DNA of 64,000 nt from Pseudomonas haemolytica. Lineage in GTDB: Bacteria > Pseudomonadota > Gammaproteobacteria > Pseudomonadales > Pseudomonadaceae. The stretch spans positions 310,001 to 374,000 of the forward strand of contig NZ_VOIW01000005.1 in the NCBI RefSeq assembly GCF_009659625.1, in the 5' to 3' direction. This document shows positions 51,809 through 60,376 of the stretch, piece after piece. Position 1 is the stretch's first letter; every line of letters begins with the position of its first letter. The position numbers were made by a program, and so were the translations under genes. Below the pieces are notes generated by a model. That model was not told the origin of the DNA. It was given only the letters and a program-made list of their open reading frames with translations, and searched no databases.

Positions 51809-52159
51809 ATGAAGTGGAGTGTGTTGGTGCTGGCCTTGGCAATAGGTGGGTGTGCTTCGGTTGCAGATATCAAGCAGACCCCGCCAACATTGGTGGTCAT
51901 CTCAGGGAAGAAGCCGCAGGAATATGCGGCGTGTGTTGTGCGCAAATTGGAGGCAACCCGTCGGCCGCCGCAGATCGAGCCCCATAAAGACGGTTTTCAG
52001 GTGATTGTGCCGCAGAAATTCTCGGCAGACCCGTCGGCGATCTTCGAAATCGAAGACCGCTCCAGCGGTAGTAGCATCAAGCTCTATGAGAGCATGTCCA
52101 ATGTGCCGATCCGGCCCGGTGACGTGAAGAAAGCCGGGGAAGACTGCATTTCCGGCTGA
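51809..52159 (+). CDS. Small lipoprotein
   Basis: 116 residues with lipoprotein signal MKWSVLVLALAIGGC (lipobox IGGC), followed by a domain with VVRKLEATRRPPQIEP and two later cysteines (AACVV, DCISG). TCGGAGG precedes ATG 51809. The gene is divergent from DUF1883. No family is recognised. A bidirectional-looking terminator follows. Confidence 0.75.
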   Translation: MKWSVLVLALAIGGCASVADIKQTPPTLVVISGKKPQEYAACVVRKLEATRRPPQIEPHKDGFQVIVPQKFSADPSAIFEIEDRSSGSSIKLYESMSNVPIRPGDVKKAGEDCISG

Positions 52160-52189
52160 GCCCAGGTTCGTCCCACGCACTGCCCCGAT

Positions 52190-52226
52190 AAAAAAGCCCC
52201 CATCCTGGATGGATGGGGGCTTTTTT
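52190..52226. terminator. Bidirectional rho-independent terminator
   Basis: AGCCCCCATCC / GGATGGGGGCT, an 11-bp perfect stem, with A6 before and T6 after. Confidence 0.92.
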
Positions 52227-52342
52227 GGTTGTGTGTTCGTGCTGAACGGGCAGGGCATCCGTTAAACTGTCGGGCATTCACTGCAAAGATGCCGCTCAAA
52301 CCTAGGGTTCGAGCGGCATTTGTCCTTTCTGGAAAGCCCGTT

Positions 52343-52573
52343 ATGAAACGAGAACACGTCAAAGCCCGTCATGCTGAAGGTCAGATTTCGGCGACCCATG
52401 TCATCCAGAACCCCGCGGATCTGGGCGAATGGATCGTTTTTTTCAAGAAAAGCGGTGGGCGCAGTTACTTCCTGGTCGATGATCAGGATGAGGTCGAATC
52501 ATTCCCGCGCCTGGATGACCTGATAGAGATCCTGCGGGGCCTGGGCATCAAGTTTGCCGAAGTACACCTGTAG
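52343..52573 (+). CDS. Small hypothetical protein
   Basis: 76 residues (VIQNPADLGEWIVFFKKSGG, FLVDDQDEVESFPRLDDLIEIL), acidic and compact. GGAAAG precedes ATG 52343. No domain recognised. Convergent with the next lipoprotein gene by nine bases of spacing. Confidence 0.7.
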   Translation: MKREHVKARHAEGQISATHVIQNPADLGEWIVFFKKSGGRSYFLVDDQDEVESFPRLDDLIEILRGLGIKFAEVHL

Positions 52574-52582
52574 CGCCACGGC

Positions 52583-52864
52583 TTACTTGCACACCACCAC
52601 CACGCTGCGACCTTTGAAGTTGCCCACATCCTGGCCCAGGGTCTTGTCGCTTTCCTTGAGGGCAGGCGTGCCATTGGTACCGACGATGCGGTAACCGGTG
52701 CCCGCGCAGGAGGCATCGGCTTTTTCGTAGCAACTGGCCCATGAATTGGCCTCGCCCGAACAGTCGATGGTCAAGCCCTGCTCGCCATTTTTCAGGAAGG
52801 TGTCGGAGGTAGTGGTGCAGCCAGCCAGCGCCAGTACGGCAGTCAGTGCCATGAGTTTGTTCAT
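52583..52864 (-). CDS. Small lipoprotein
   Basis: 93 residues: MNKLMALTAVLALAGC lipobox (LAGC), then a domain with four cysteines (IDCSGEANSWASC, ASCAGTGYRIVG, VVVCK) that could form two disulfides. No strong Shine-Dalgarno. Family not recognised; the GYRIVG segment resembles other Pseudomonas small lipoproteins. Confidence 0.75.
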   Translation of the reverse strand: MNKLMALTAVLALAGCTTTSDTFLKNGEQGLTIDCSGEANSWASCYEKADASCAGTGYRIVGTNGTPALKESDKTLGQDVGNFKGRSVVVVCK

Positions 52865-52964
52865 GTTAGGGTCGTCGTCAAGGGTATTGGAGGGGCACGC
52901 TGACACTGTCGTGGGGCGTTTGTTGAAGATTATAGCGAACTGCCATCTAGGTACAGGCAAACAC

Positions 52965-52989
52965 AAAAAAGCCCCTTGTATCGGGGCTT
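52965..52989 (-). terminator. Minus-strand terminator
   Basis: On the minus strand AAGCCCC / GGGGCTT with a short loop is followed by T6, 20 bp after the stop of the small gene at 53010-53195. Confidence 0.85.
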
Positions 52990-53009
52990 CATGCGCAGGG
53001 CCATGTGCC

Positions 53010-53195
53010 TTACTTGCCCTTGGGCCGTTTGCTCGACGCATGGCCCGCTTCATCTACAAAAACCTCGGCTACCGCGATCGCCAATTGCTCGGTTGGGAAT
53101 GTCCCGGCGACGCTGTCGCCGTGGAAGTTGATCAGGTGCCAGCCGTCTGCTCGTTGCGTGATCAGGTAGCCGTTTACGCCTTTTGGTTCTGACAT
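53010..53195 (-). CDS. Small hypothetical protein (61 aa)
   Basis: 61 residues (MSEPKGVNGYLITQRADGWHLINFHGDSVAG; helical tail AIAVAEVFVDEAGH), with a compact beta-alpha profile and Lys-rich C-terminus. Its own terminator supports it as a real gene. No family is recognised. Confidence 0.6.
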   Translation of the reverse strand: MSEPKGVNGYLITQRADGWHLINFHGDSVAGTFPTEQLAIAVAEVFVDEAGHASSKRPKGK

Positions 53196-53504
53196 CTATT
53201 AACAATCTCGTGGTCTGGTTCAAGCCGTCAATGATAGCGCCAAATGGTACTGGGGCGTGCAAGTTGTTGCAGGTTAGTGCCGGACTCGGAAAAGCGTGCT
53301 AAAACGGTTTGGACCCTTTTAAACAAGGTATCAAGCTTTGTATCGGTTGGCCGTCGGTGCCGCCCTTTGTAGGATCAGCGGAACTTACGCCGACATTTTT
53401 TCTCTATGTTGCTATCGCAACGCCAGCAGGACCCATTGTAAGGTGACTGCGGCCTGATTAGACTGCGCCGAATTCCGTACGCACAGCCCTTTGTAAGGAC
53501 TCAT
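53196..53504. other. galU upstream region
   Basis: 309 bp with no convincing gene. It contains the galU ribosome binding site GTAAGGACTCAT and three copies of TTTGTA/TTGTAAGG-type sequence at about 53368, 53436 and 53491. No box was assigned. Confidence 0.4.
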
Positions 53505-54344
53505 ATGATCAAGAAATGCTTGTTCCCAGCAGCCGGTTACGGCACTCGCTTCTTGCCAGCGACCAAAGCCATGCCCAAAGAGATGCTGCCGGTGGTGAAC
53601 AAGCCACTGATCCAGTACGGCGTCGAAGAGGCCCTGGATGCCGGCTTGAACGAGATCTCCATCGTGACCGGTCGTGGTAAGCGCGCGCTGGAAGACCACT
53701 TCGACATCAGCTACGAGCTGGAAAACCAGATCAAGGGCACCGACAAGGAAAAGTACCTGGTCGGCATCCGTAAATTGCTCGACGAGTGCTCGTTCTCCTA
53801 CACCCGTCAGACCCAGATGAAAGGCCTCGGTCATGCCATCCTCACCGGGCGCCCGCTGATCGGTGACGAGCCGTTCGCTGTAGTCCTGGCCGATGACTTG
53901 TGTGTGAATCTGGAAGGCGACGGCGTACTGACCCAGATGGTCAAGCTTTACCAGAAATACCGCTGCACCATCGTTGCAGTCATGGAAGTCAACCCAACCG
54001 AAACCAATAAGTACGGTGTCATCGCCGGTGACGATATTGGCGACGGCCTGATCCGCGTACGCGACATGGTCGAGAAGCCAGCGCCGGAAGACGCGCCGTC
54101 GAACCTGGCGATCATCGGTCGCTACATCCTGACCCCGGACATCTTCAAGCTGATCGAAGAAACCGAGCCAGGCAAGGGCGGTGAAATCCAGATCACCGAC
54201 GCCCTGTTGAAGCAGGCCAAAGACGGTTGCGTGATTGCCTACAAGTTCAAAGGCCAGCGTTTTGACTGTGGTGGCGCCGAAGGCTACATCGAGGCAACCA
54301 ACTTCTGCTACGAGCACTTCTACAAGACTGGCAAGGCTTACTGA
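53505..54344 (+). CDS. galU: UTP-glucose-1-phosphate uridylyltransferase
   Basis: 279 residues. The nucleotide-binding N-terminus KCLFPAAGYGTRFLPATKAMPKEM, DDLCVN and the GRYILTPDIF segment are GalU hallmarks. Makes UDP-glucose for exopolysaccharide, LPS and trehalose metabolism. TAAGGACTC precedes ATG 53505. A terminator follows. Confidence 0.97.
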   Translation: MIKKCLFPAAGYGTRFLPATKAMPKEMLPVVNKPLIQYGVEEALDAGLNEISIVTGRGKRALEDHFDISYELENQIKGTDKEKYLVGIRKLLDECSFSYTRQTQMKGLGHAILTGRPLIGDEPFAVVLADDLCVNLEGDGVLTQMVKLYQKYRCTIVAVMEVNPTETNKYGVIAGDDIGDGLIRVRDMVEKPAPEDAPSNLAIIGRYILTPDIFKLIEETEPGKGGEIQITDALLKQAKDGCVIAYKFKGQRFDCGGAEGYIEATNFCYEHFYKTGKAY

Positions 54345-54371
54345 TTCACGCTTGCCTGCCTGTTTCAAGAG

Positions 54372-54395
54372 AAAGCCACCTCCGGGTGGCTTTTT
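54372..54395 (+). terminator. Rho-independent terminator
   Basis: AAAGCCACC / GGTGGCTTT with a TCCG loop and T5, just after galU. Confidence 0.9.
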
Positions 54396-54449
54396 CGTTT
54401 TTCAGCCCCATGTAAGTCGGTATGCTGGCGTCCTGCCGAGGAGAATGAA

Positions 54450-55808
54450 ATGGCCTACGATTTTGACCTGTATGTAATTGGCGCCGGTTCCGGCGGCGTT
54501 CGCGCGGCGCGCTTTGCCGCGGGCTTTGGTGCCAAGGTGGCCGTGGCGGAGAGCCGCTATCTGGGCGGCACCTGTGTGAACGTCGGCTGCGTGCCGAAGA
54601 AGCTGTTGGTGTACGGCGCGCATTTTGCCGAGGATTTCGAACAGGCCAGCGGTTTCGGCTGGTCCTTGGGTAAGGCGAACTTTGATTGGGCGACCCTGAT
54701 TGCCAACAAGGACCGCGAGATCAATCGCCTCAATGGCATCTATCGCAACCTGCTGGTCAACAGCGGCGTAACCCTGCATGAGGGGCATGCACGTCTGGTT
54801 GACGCGCATCAGGTAGAGATCAACGGTGAGCGTTTTACCGCCAGGCACATCCTGATCGCCACGGGTGGCTGGCCGCAGATTCCTGAAATTCCAGGACGTG
54901 AGCACGCCATTGGTTCCAATGAGGCGTTCTTCCTGAAAGAGCTGCCTAAACGTGTACTGGTGGTGGGTGGTGGTTACATTGCAGTTGAGTTTGCCGGCAT
55001 CTTCCACGGCCTGGGTGCGCAGACTTCCCTGCTATATCGCGGCGATTTGTTCTTGCGCGGGTTTGATGGCTCGGTGCGCAAACATTTACAGGAAGAACTG
55101 ACCAAGCGCGGCCTGGACCTGCAGTTCAATGCCGACATCGAGCGTATCGACAAGCAGGCCGATGGCAGCCTCAAGGCAACCTTGAAGGATGGTCGCGTGC
55201 TGGAAGCCGACTGCGTGTTCTATGCCACTGGCCGGCGCCCGATGCTGGATAACCTGGGCCTGGAAAACACTGGCGTCGAACTGGATGAGCGCGGTTTTGT
55301 CGCGGTAGATGATCTTTACCAGACCGCCGAGCCCTCAATCCTGGCGATTGGCGATGTGATTGGTCGTGTGCAACTGACGCCGGTTGCCCTGGCTGAAGGC
55401 GTGGCCGTGGCGCGGCGCCTGTTCAAACCCGAGCAATACCGTGCGGTGGATTACACCAACATCGCGACGGCGGTATTCAGCCTGCCGAATATCGGCACGG
55501 TTGGCTTGACGGAAGAAGAGGCGCGCAAGAAAGGGCACAACGTGCAGATTTTTGAAAGCCGTTTCCGGCCGATGAAGCTGACCCTGACCGACTGTCAGGA
55601 AAAGACCCTGATGAAGCTGGTGGTTGATGCCGACACTGACAAAGTGCTGGGTTGCCATATGGTCGGCCCAGACGCCGGTGAAATCGTGCAAGGCCTGGCG
55701 ATCGCGCTCAAGGCGGGCGCGACCAAGCAGCATTTCGACGAGACTATTGGCGTGCATCCTACGGCGGCGGAAGAATTCGTCACCATGCGCACGCCTGTGG
55801 CCGACTGA
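54450..55808 (+). CDS. gor: Glutathione-disulfide reductase
   Basis: 452 residues. FAD motif VIGAGSGGVRAAR, redox disulfide C42/C47 in GGTCVNVGCVPKK, NADPH motif VVGGGYIAVE with the following TSLLYRGDLFLRGFD arginines, and C-terminal HPTAAEEFV supplying the catalytic His-Glu pair. Maintains reduced glutathione. GAGGAGAATG supplies the ribosome binding site. The stop directly abuts the stop of the convergent KfrA-like gene. Confidence 0.97.
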   Translation: MAYDFDLYVIGAGSGGVRAARFAAGFGAKVAVAESRYLGGTCVNVGCVPKKLLVYGAHFAEDFEQASGFGWSLGKANFDWATLIANKDREINRLNGIYRNLLVNSGVTLHEGHARLVDAHQVEINGERFTARHILIATGGWPQIPEIPGREHAIGSNEAFFLKELPKRVLVVGGGYIAVEFAGIFHGLGAQTSLLYRGDLFLRGFDGSVRKHLQEELTKRGLDLQFNADIERIDKQADGSLKATLKDGRVLEADCVFYATGRRPMLDNLGLENTGVELDERGFVAVDDLYQTAEPSILAIGDVIGRVQLTPVALAEGVAVARRLFKPEQYRAVDYTNIATAVFSLPNIGTVGLTEEEARKKGHNVQIFESRFRPMKLTLTDCQEKTLMKLVVDADTDKVLGCHMVGPDAGEIVQGLAIALKAGATKQHFDETIGVHPTAAEEFVTMRTPVAD

Positions 55809-56816
55809 TCAGGCCTGCTCCGTTGCCTCTGGCGCCGTTGCAACGACGGCTGCCAGGCGCAACGCTTCGATACTGCTCTGGGCCTTGGCCAGTTCCAGTT
55901 CAAGCGCCTTGTTGTGCTGCTGGTGTTCAAGTAATGCCTCCTGACGTGACTGGCTGTCCTGGACGGCCACCCGCAGGCGCTCCTGGAGCAAGGTGCGCTC
56001 ACTGTCGATCCGACTGAACTGTTCGTTCAGCTTGAGTTGTGCGGCCTGATCCTTGCGGACCTGTTCTTGCAGCGCATTCAGTTCCTTGGCCGTGACTCGC
56101 TGCTCAATCAACAGGCGTTCATTATCCCGATGCAGCTGGGTGATCTCATCCTGGCGTACCAATGCGCTTTGCTGGGCCTGGCGCAGCTCAGCCTGCACCT
56201 GTTGCAGCTGGCCTTCATGGCGTCGCTGTTCCTGCTCACGCTGCTCCTTGATTGCATTGCGGTAATGCTCAAGGGCATCGCGGGCGTGCAAGTGCTTTTC
56301 TTCCAGGGAGCGAATCTGCTCGTCCTTGTCGCTGATCCTCAGCTCGTAATCGCTGCACGCCTGGCTTAGCCCGGCGTTACGGGTTTGCTCAGTCTGCAGG
56401 CTGGTGCTGGCGGTTTGCAGGGCGGCACTTTCATCTGCGAGGGCGGCGGCCTGGATATCAAATTGCTGCTTGAGTTGGTGGTGCGCCTCTTCAAGGGCTT
56501 CAACCTGGGCGAGCAGGGCGGCTTTGTGTTGCTCGAACTGCGCCAGTGCCAGATCAATGGGCTCCTGGGCTTTCTCTTTCAGGCGCTGGGCCAGGCGTGC
56601 GACCAGTTCGCCAAGCTCGTCATCAATCGGCGCTTGAGTGATCGTCAACCGGGTTTCGCTCTCGTCCAGCTCCTTTAAGTAGCGATGAATCGTGGTTTTC
56701 GAGCCGGTATTGCCCATTTCGATGCGCACGGCATCGATGCTGGGGTTTTCGCCACGAGCGAGGATCGCCAGGCGTGCCGTTTGGACTACTGCTTTGTTTA
56801 TGCCGCCGCGAGCCAT
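55809..56816 (-). CDS. KfrA-like DNA-binding coiled-coil protein
   Basis: 335 residues: the N-terminal domain (GGINKAVVQTARLAILARGE, AVRIEMGNTGSKTTIHRYLKEL) is a KfrA-type helix-turn-helix, followed by about 220 residues of near-continuous coiled coil rich in Gln, Glu and Arg. KfrA on IncP plasmids autoregulates and helps partition. Here it is chromosomal, divergent from a tyrosine recombinase, with GTAC-rich operator-like DNA in between. No plasmid replication or transfer gene is nearby. Confidence 0.88.
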   Translation of the reverse strand: MARGGINKAVVQTARLAILARGENPSIDAVRIEMGNTGSKTTIHRYLKELDESETRLTITQAPIDDELGELVARLAQRLKEKAQEPIDLALAQFEQHKAALLAQVEALEEAHHQLKQQFDIQAAALADESAALQTASTSLQTEQTRNAGLSQACSDYELRISDKDEQIRSLEEKHLHARDALEHYRNAIKEQREQEQRRHEGQLQQVQAELRQAQQSALVRQDEITQLHRDNERLLIEQRVTAKELNALQEQVRKDQAAQLKLNEQFSRIDSERTLLQERLRVAVQDSQSRQEALLEHQQHNKALELELAKAQSSIEALRLAAVVATAPEATEQA

Positions 56817-56834
56817 GGGGTCTCCGTCGATTTA

Positions 56835-56865
56835 GTACTGTGGTACATGGTATGTATATACGTAC
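56835..56865. promoter_or_regulatory. GTAC-repeat operator candidate
   Basis: GTAC-TGTG-GTAC (56835-56846) is followed by the near-perfect palindrome GTATGTATATACGTAC (56850-56865, 14 of 16). It lies 19 bp upstream of the KfrA-like start. A natural autoregulatory site. Confidence 0.6.
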
Positions 56866-56984
56866 TATATCACGGATAAAAAATCGTTGAAATTCATGAT
56901 TTAACAGATGGGATATTGGCGTATTATCCCGTGTCATAGCGGTTTTCAGCGCCAATCCAACTATCAGCGGTACGAAAAGCCCCC

Positions 56985-57917
56985 ATGAGCGACCTGGATC
57001 GATATCTCAACGCCGCCACCCGCGACAACACGCGCCGCAGCTACCGTGCGGCCATCGAGCACTTCGAAGTGAGTTGGGGAGGGTTCCTGCCTGCGACCAG
57101 CGACAGCGTTGCGCGTTACCTGGTGGCACATGCCGGGGTGTTGGCAGTGAACACGTTGAAGCTACGGCTCTCGGCCCTGGCGCAGTGGCATACCAGCCAA
57201 GGGTTTGCCGACCCGACCAAGGCGCCGGTGGTGCGCAAGGTGCTCAAGGGCATTCGTGCCGTACACCCGGTACGTGAAAAGCAAGCCGAACCCTTGCAGC
57301 TCAAGCAATTGGAACAGGTGATCAGCGCTCTTGAGGTTGAAGCAAAACACGCCATCGAGCACCAGGACCAGCCCCGATTGCTGCGCGCCAAGCGCGACAC
57401 TGCGCTGATCCTGCTGGGCTTCTGGCGAGGGTTTCGCAGTGATGAACTTTGCCGATTAAGTATCGAGCATGTCCAAGCCGTGCCCGGGGCGGGCATCAGC
57501 CTGTATTTGCCGAGTAGCAAAAGTGACCGGGACAACCTCGGCAAGACCTACCAGACGCCGGCACTGCTGCGCCTGTGCCCGGTGCAGGCCTACAGCGAAT
57601 GGCTCAGCGCCTCGGCCCTGGTGCGCGGCCCGGTCTTCCGCGGGATCGACCGCTGGGGCAACCTGGGCGAGGAGGGGTTGCACCCCAATAGCGTGATTCC
57701 GTTATTGCGCCAGGCCCTTGAGCGCGCAGGCATCCCCGCCGAGCTATACACCAGCCATTCCCTGCGTCGAGGTTTCGCCACCTGGGCTCATCGCAGTGGC
57801 TGGGATTTGAAGTCGCTGATGAGTTACGTCGGCTGGAGCGACATGAAATCCGCCATGCGCTATGTTGAAGCAACGCCGTTTCTCGGCATGACCCTGGCGA
57901 CCCAACCGCTGATTTGA
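56985..57917 (+). CDS. Tyrosine recombinase
   Basis: 310 residues. An N-terminal SAM-like core-binding domain (AATRDNTRRSYRAAIEHFE) is followed by the catalytic domain: R151 (GFRSDELCRL), K179 (SSKSDR), H258 and R261 (SHSLRRGFATW), W284 in place of the third His (VGWSD), and nucleophile Y293 (MRYVEA). All residues for strand exchange are present. No prophage or island genes, and no paired att repeats, are visible in the window. It is divergent from the KfrA-like gene, 168 bp apart. Confidence 0.88.
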   Translation: MSDLDRYLNAATRDNTRRSYRAAIEHFEVSWGGFLPATSDSVARYLVAHAGVLAVNTLKLRLSALAQWHTSQGFADPTKAPVVRKVLKGIRAVHPVREKQAEPLQLKQLEQVISALEVEAKHAIEHQDQPRLLRAKRDTALILLGFWRGFRSDELCRLSIEHVQAVPGAGISLYLPSSKSDRDNLGKTYQTPALLRLCPVQAYSEWLSASALVRGPVFRGIDRWGNLGEEGLHPNSVIPLLRQALERAGIPAELYTSHSLRRGFATWAHRSGWDLKSLMSYVGWSDMKSAMRYVEATPFLGMTLATQPLI

Positions 57918-57944
57918 GATTTCTTCTATTAATACAGTCACCTG

Positions 57945-57981
57945 ATAGGGAAAACCAATCGTCAGCATCAGGTTTGCCAAT
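57945..57981 (+). promoter_or_regulatory. OxyR-type box upstream of ahpC
   Basis: ATAG, CAAT, ATCA and CAAT occur at exact 7-bp intervals, matching the OxyR pattern ATAG-N7-CTAT-N7-ATAG-N7-CTAT in 12 of 16 positions. It lies about 70 bp before the ahpC start codon. Confidence 0.6.
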
Positions 57982-58050
57982 GAGCCATCGACCGAGAGAG
58001 CCGGTAGGATTCACCCCATCAACTTCTTAACCCCTGACGGAGAGTCAACG

Positions 58051-58614
58051 ATGCCTATCATCAACAGCCAAGTAAAACCGTTTAAAGCGACCGCTTTCAA
58101 AAACGGCAGCTTCGTCGATGTGTCCGACGCTGACCTGAAAGGCAAGTGGTCGGTCGTGTTTTTCTACCCAGCCGACTTCACCTTCGTTTGCCCAACCGAA
58201 CTGGAAGACCTGGCTGACAACTACGCCGAATTCCAGAAACTGGGCGTCGAAATCTACAGCGTTTCCACCGACACCCATTTCGCCCACGCTGCCTGGCACA
58301 ACACTTCGCCAGCCATCGGCAAAATCCAGTACACCATGATTGGCGACCCAACCCTGACCATCTCCCGCAACTTCGACGTGCTGATCGAAGAAGCTGGCCT
58401 GGCAGACCGCGGTACTTTCGTGATCAACCCAGAAGGTCAGATCAAGATCGTTGAACTGAACGACGGTGGTGTTGGCCGTGACGCTTCCGAGCTGCTGCGC
58501 AAGATCAAGGCCGCTCAGTACGTCGCTGCCCACCCAGGCGAAGTGTGCCCAGCCAAGTGGAAAGAAGGCGAGGCCACCCTGGCTCCGTCCCTGGACCTGG
58601 TCGGCAAGATCTAA
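58051..58614 (+). CDS. ahpC: Alkyl hydroperoxide reductase AhpC
   Basis: 187 residues, typical 2-Cys peroxiredoxin: peroxidatic C47 in FTFVCPTE and resolving C166 in GEVCPAKW. Reduces H2O2, organic peroxides and peroxynitrite, with electrons from AhpF. CGGAG precedes ATG 58051 at eight bases. Strong codon bias indicates high expression. Confidence 0.97.
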   Translation: MPIINSQVKPFKATAFKNGSFVDVSDADLKGKWSVVFFYPADFTFVCPTELEDLADNYAEFQKLGVEIYSVSTDTHFAHAAWHNTSPAIGKIQYTMIGDPTLTISRNFDVLIEEAGLADRGTFVINPEGQIKIVELNDGGVGRDASELLRKIKAAQYVAAHPGEVCPAKWKEGEATLAPSLDLVGKI

Positions 58615-58675
58615 GTCTGTGAAGACCTATCAAGGGCGGGAATCCGCACTTAAGTAAGCTGCATCCGCCCTCAAA

Positions 58676-58708
58676 ACGCCCGGGCGAGATTCGCTCGGGC
58701 GTTTTTTT
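58676..58708 (+). terminator. Rho-independent terminator/attenuator
   Basis: A 12-bp stem (ACGCCCGGGCGA with TCGCTCGGGCGT, one G-U) and T7 between ahpC and ahpF. It would make ahpC more abundant than ahpF. Confidence 0.9.
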
Positions 58709-58744
58709 GTCTGCAATAAACCGAATGAATAGGAAATCGCCCGT

Positions 58745-60310
58745 ATGTTGGACGCCAATCTTAAAGCTCAGTTGAAGTCATACCTGGAACGGGTCACCCA
58801 GCCGATCGAGATCGTCGCCTCCCTCGACGACGGCGCGAAATCCCAGGAAATGCTCGCCCTTTTGCAGGACGTAACCAGCCTCACCACGCTGATTACCCTG
58901 AAAACCGATGGCGATGATGCGCGCAGGCCATCGTTCTCCATCAACCGCCCGGGTGCCGATATCAGCTTGCGTTTCGCCGGCATCCCTATGGGCCATGAAT
59001 TCACTTCGTTGGTGTTGGCCCTGCTGCAAGTCGGTGGCCACCCCTCGAAGGCCAGTGTCGAAGTGATTGAACAGATTCGCGCCCTCAAAGGCGAGTTCAG
59101 CTTCGAGACGTATTTTTCGCTGTCATGCCAGAACTGCCCGGACGTGGTCCAGGCGCTGAACCTGATGGCTGTGCTGAACCCGAACATCCGCCACGTCGCC
59201 ATCGACGGCGCTCTGTTCCAGGCCGAAGTCGACGAGCGCCAGGTCATGGCCGTGCCGAGTGTCTACTTGAACGGCGTGAACTTCGGCCAGGGCCGCATGG
59301 GCCTGGAAGAAATCCTCGCCAAGCTCGACACCAGCGGTAGCGAGAAAGCTGCCGAAAAAATCAGTGCCAAAGAGGCGTTCGACGTATTGGTTGTCGGCGG
59401 CGGCCCAGCCGGTTCTTCGGCTGCCATCTACGCAGCCCGTAAAGGTATCCGTACCGGTGTGGCGGCTGAACGTTTTGGTGGCCAGGTGCTTGATACCATG
59501 TCCATCGAGAACTTTATCTCGGTACAGGAAACCGAAGGGCCGAAACTGGCCAGCGCGCTGGAAGCGCATGTGCGCCAGTACGACGTGGACATCATGAACC
59601 TGCAGCGCGCCAGTAGCCTGATCCCGGCGAAAAACCCCGGTGAATTGCACGAGATTCGCTTCGAAAGCGGTGCGACCCTCAAGTCCAAGACCGTGATCCT
59701 GGCCACTGGCGCCCGCTGGAGAGAGATGGGCGTACCCGGTGAGCAGGAATACAAGGCCAAGGGCGTGTGCTTCTGCCCGCACTGCGATGGCCCGTTGTTC
59801 AAGGGCAAGCGTGTGGCGGTGATCGGCGGCGGTAACTCCGGCGTGGAAGCGGCCATCGACCTGGCCGGCATCGTCAGTCACGTCACCTTGCTCGAGTTCG
59901 ACAGCAAGTTGCGCGCCGATGCGGTATTGCAGCGCAAGCTCTACAGCCTGCCGAACGTGGATGTGATTACCAGCGCGCTGACCAGCGAAGTCAAAGGTGA
60001 TGGCCAGAAAGTCACCGGCCTTGCTTACAAAGACCGCGACAGTGGCGAGTTCAAGACCATCGAGCTGGAAGGTATCTTTGTTCAGATCGGTTTGCTGCCC
60101 AACACCGATTGGCTCAAAGGCACGGTAGAGTTGGCCCCGCGCGGCGAGATTATCGTCGATGCCCGTGGCGAGACCTCATTGCCAGGCGTGTTTGCTGCCG
60201 GTGACGTCACTACTGTGCCGTATAAGCAGATTGTGATTGCGGTGGGTGAGGGCGCAAAAGCCTCGCTGAGTGCCTTTGATCACCTGATTCGTACTTCGGC
60301 TCCGGCATAA
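58745..60310 (+). CDS. ahpF: Alkyl hydroperoxide reductase subunit F
   Basis: 521 residues: N-terminal tandem thioredoxin-like domain with SCQNCPD, FAD domain (VLVVGGGPAGSSAAIYAARKG), and thioredoxin-reductase redox pair CPHCDGP, preceded by VCFC. NADH-dependent reductase that recycles AhpC. No Shine-Dalgarno of note (TAGGAAATCGCCC). Follows ahpC after a terminator. Confidence 0.97.
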   Translation: MLDANLKAQLKSYLERVTQPIEIVASLDDGAKSQEMLALLQDVTSLTTLITLKTDGDDARRPSFSINRPGADISLRFAGIPMGHEFTSLVLALLQVGGHPSKASVEVIEQIRALKGEFSFETYFSLSCQNCPDVVQALNLMAVLNPNIRHVAIDGALFQAEVDERQVMAVPSVYLNGVNFGQGRMGLEEILAKLDTSGSEKAAEKISAKEAFDVLVVGGGPAGSSAAIYAARKGIRTGVAAERFGGQVLDTMSIENFISVQETEGPKLASALEAHVRQYDVDIMNLQRASSLIPAKNPGELHEIRFESGATLKSKTVILATGARWREMGVPGEQEYKAKGVCFCPHCDGPLFKGKRVAVIGGGNSGVEAAIDLAGIVSHVTLLEFDSKLRADAVLQRKLYSLPNVDVITSALTSEVKGDGQKVTGLAYKDRDSGEFKTIELEGIFVQIGLLPNTDWLKGTVELAPRGEIIVDARGETSLPGVFAAGDVTTVPYKQIVIAVGEGAKASLSAFDHLIRTSAPA

Positions 60311-60328
60311 CCTGGCCGCTGGAAACCC

Positions 60329-60360
60329 AAAAGCCCCGTGAATGATCATGGGGCTTTTTT
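60329..60360. terminator. Bidirectional terminator
   Basis: AAGCCCCGTG / CATGGGGCTT stem (one G-U), 6-nt loop, T6 on the plus strand, between ahpF and convergent gloA. Confidence 0.85.
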
Positions 60361-60376
60361 CGTTCTTGCTGTGCGC

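Noticed and set aside
55809..57917. Integrase as evidence of a prophage or genomic island
   Set aside because: No phage, transfer, toxin or restriction genes, no att repeats, and flanking genes are core metabolic genes.
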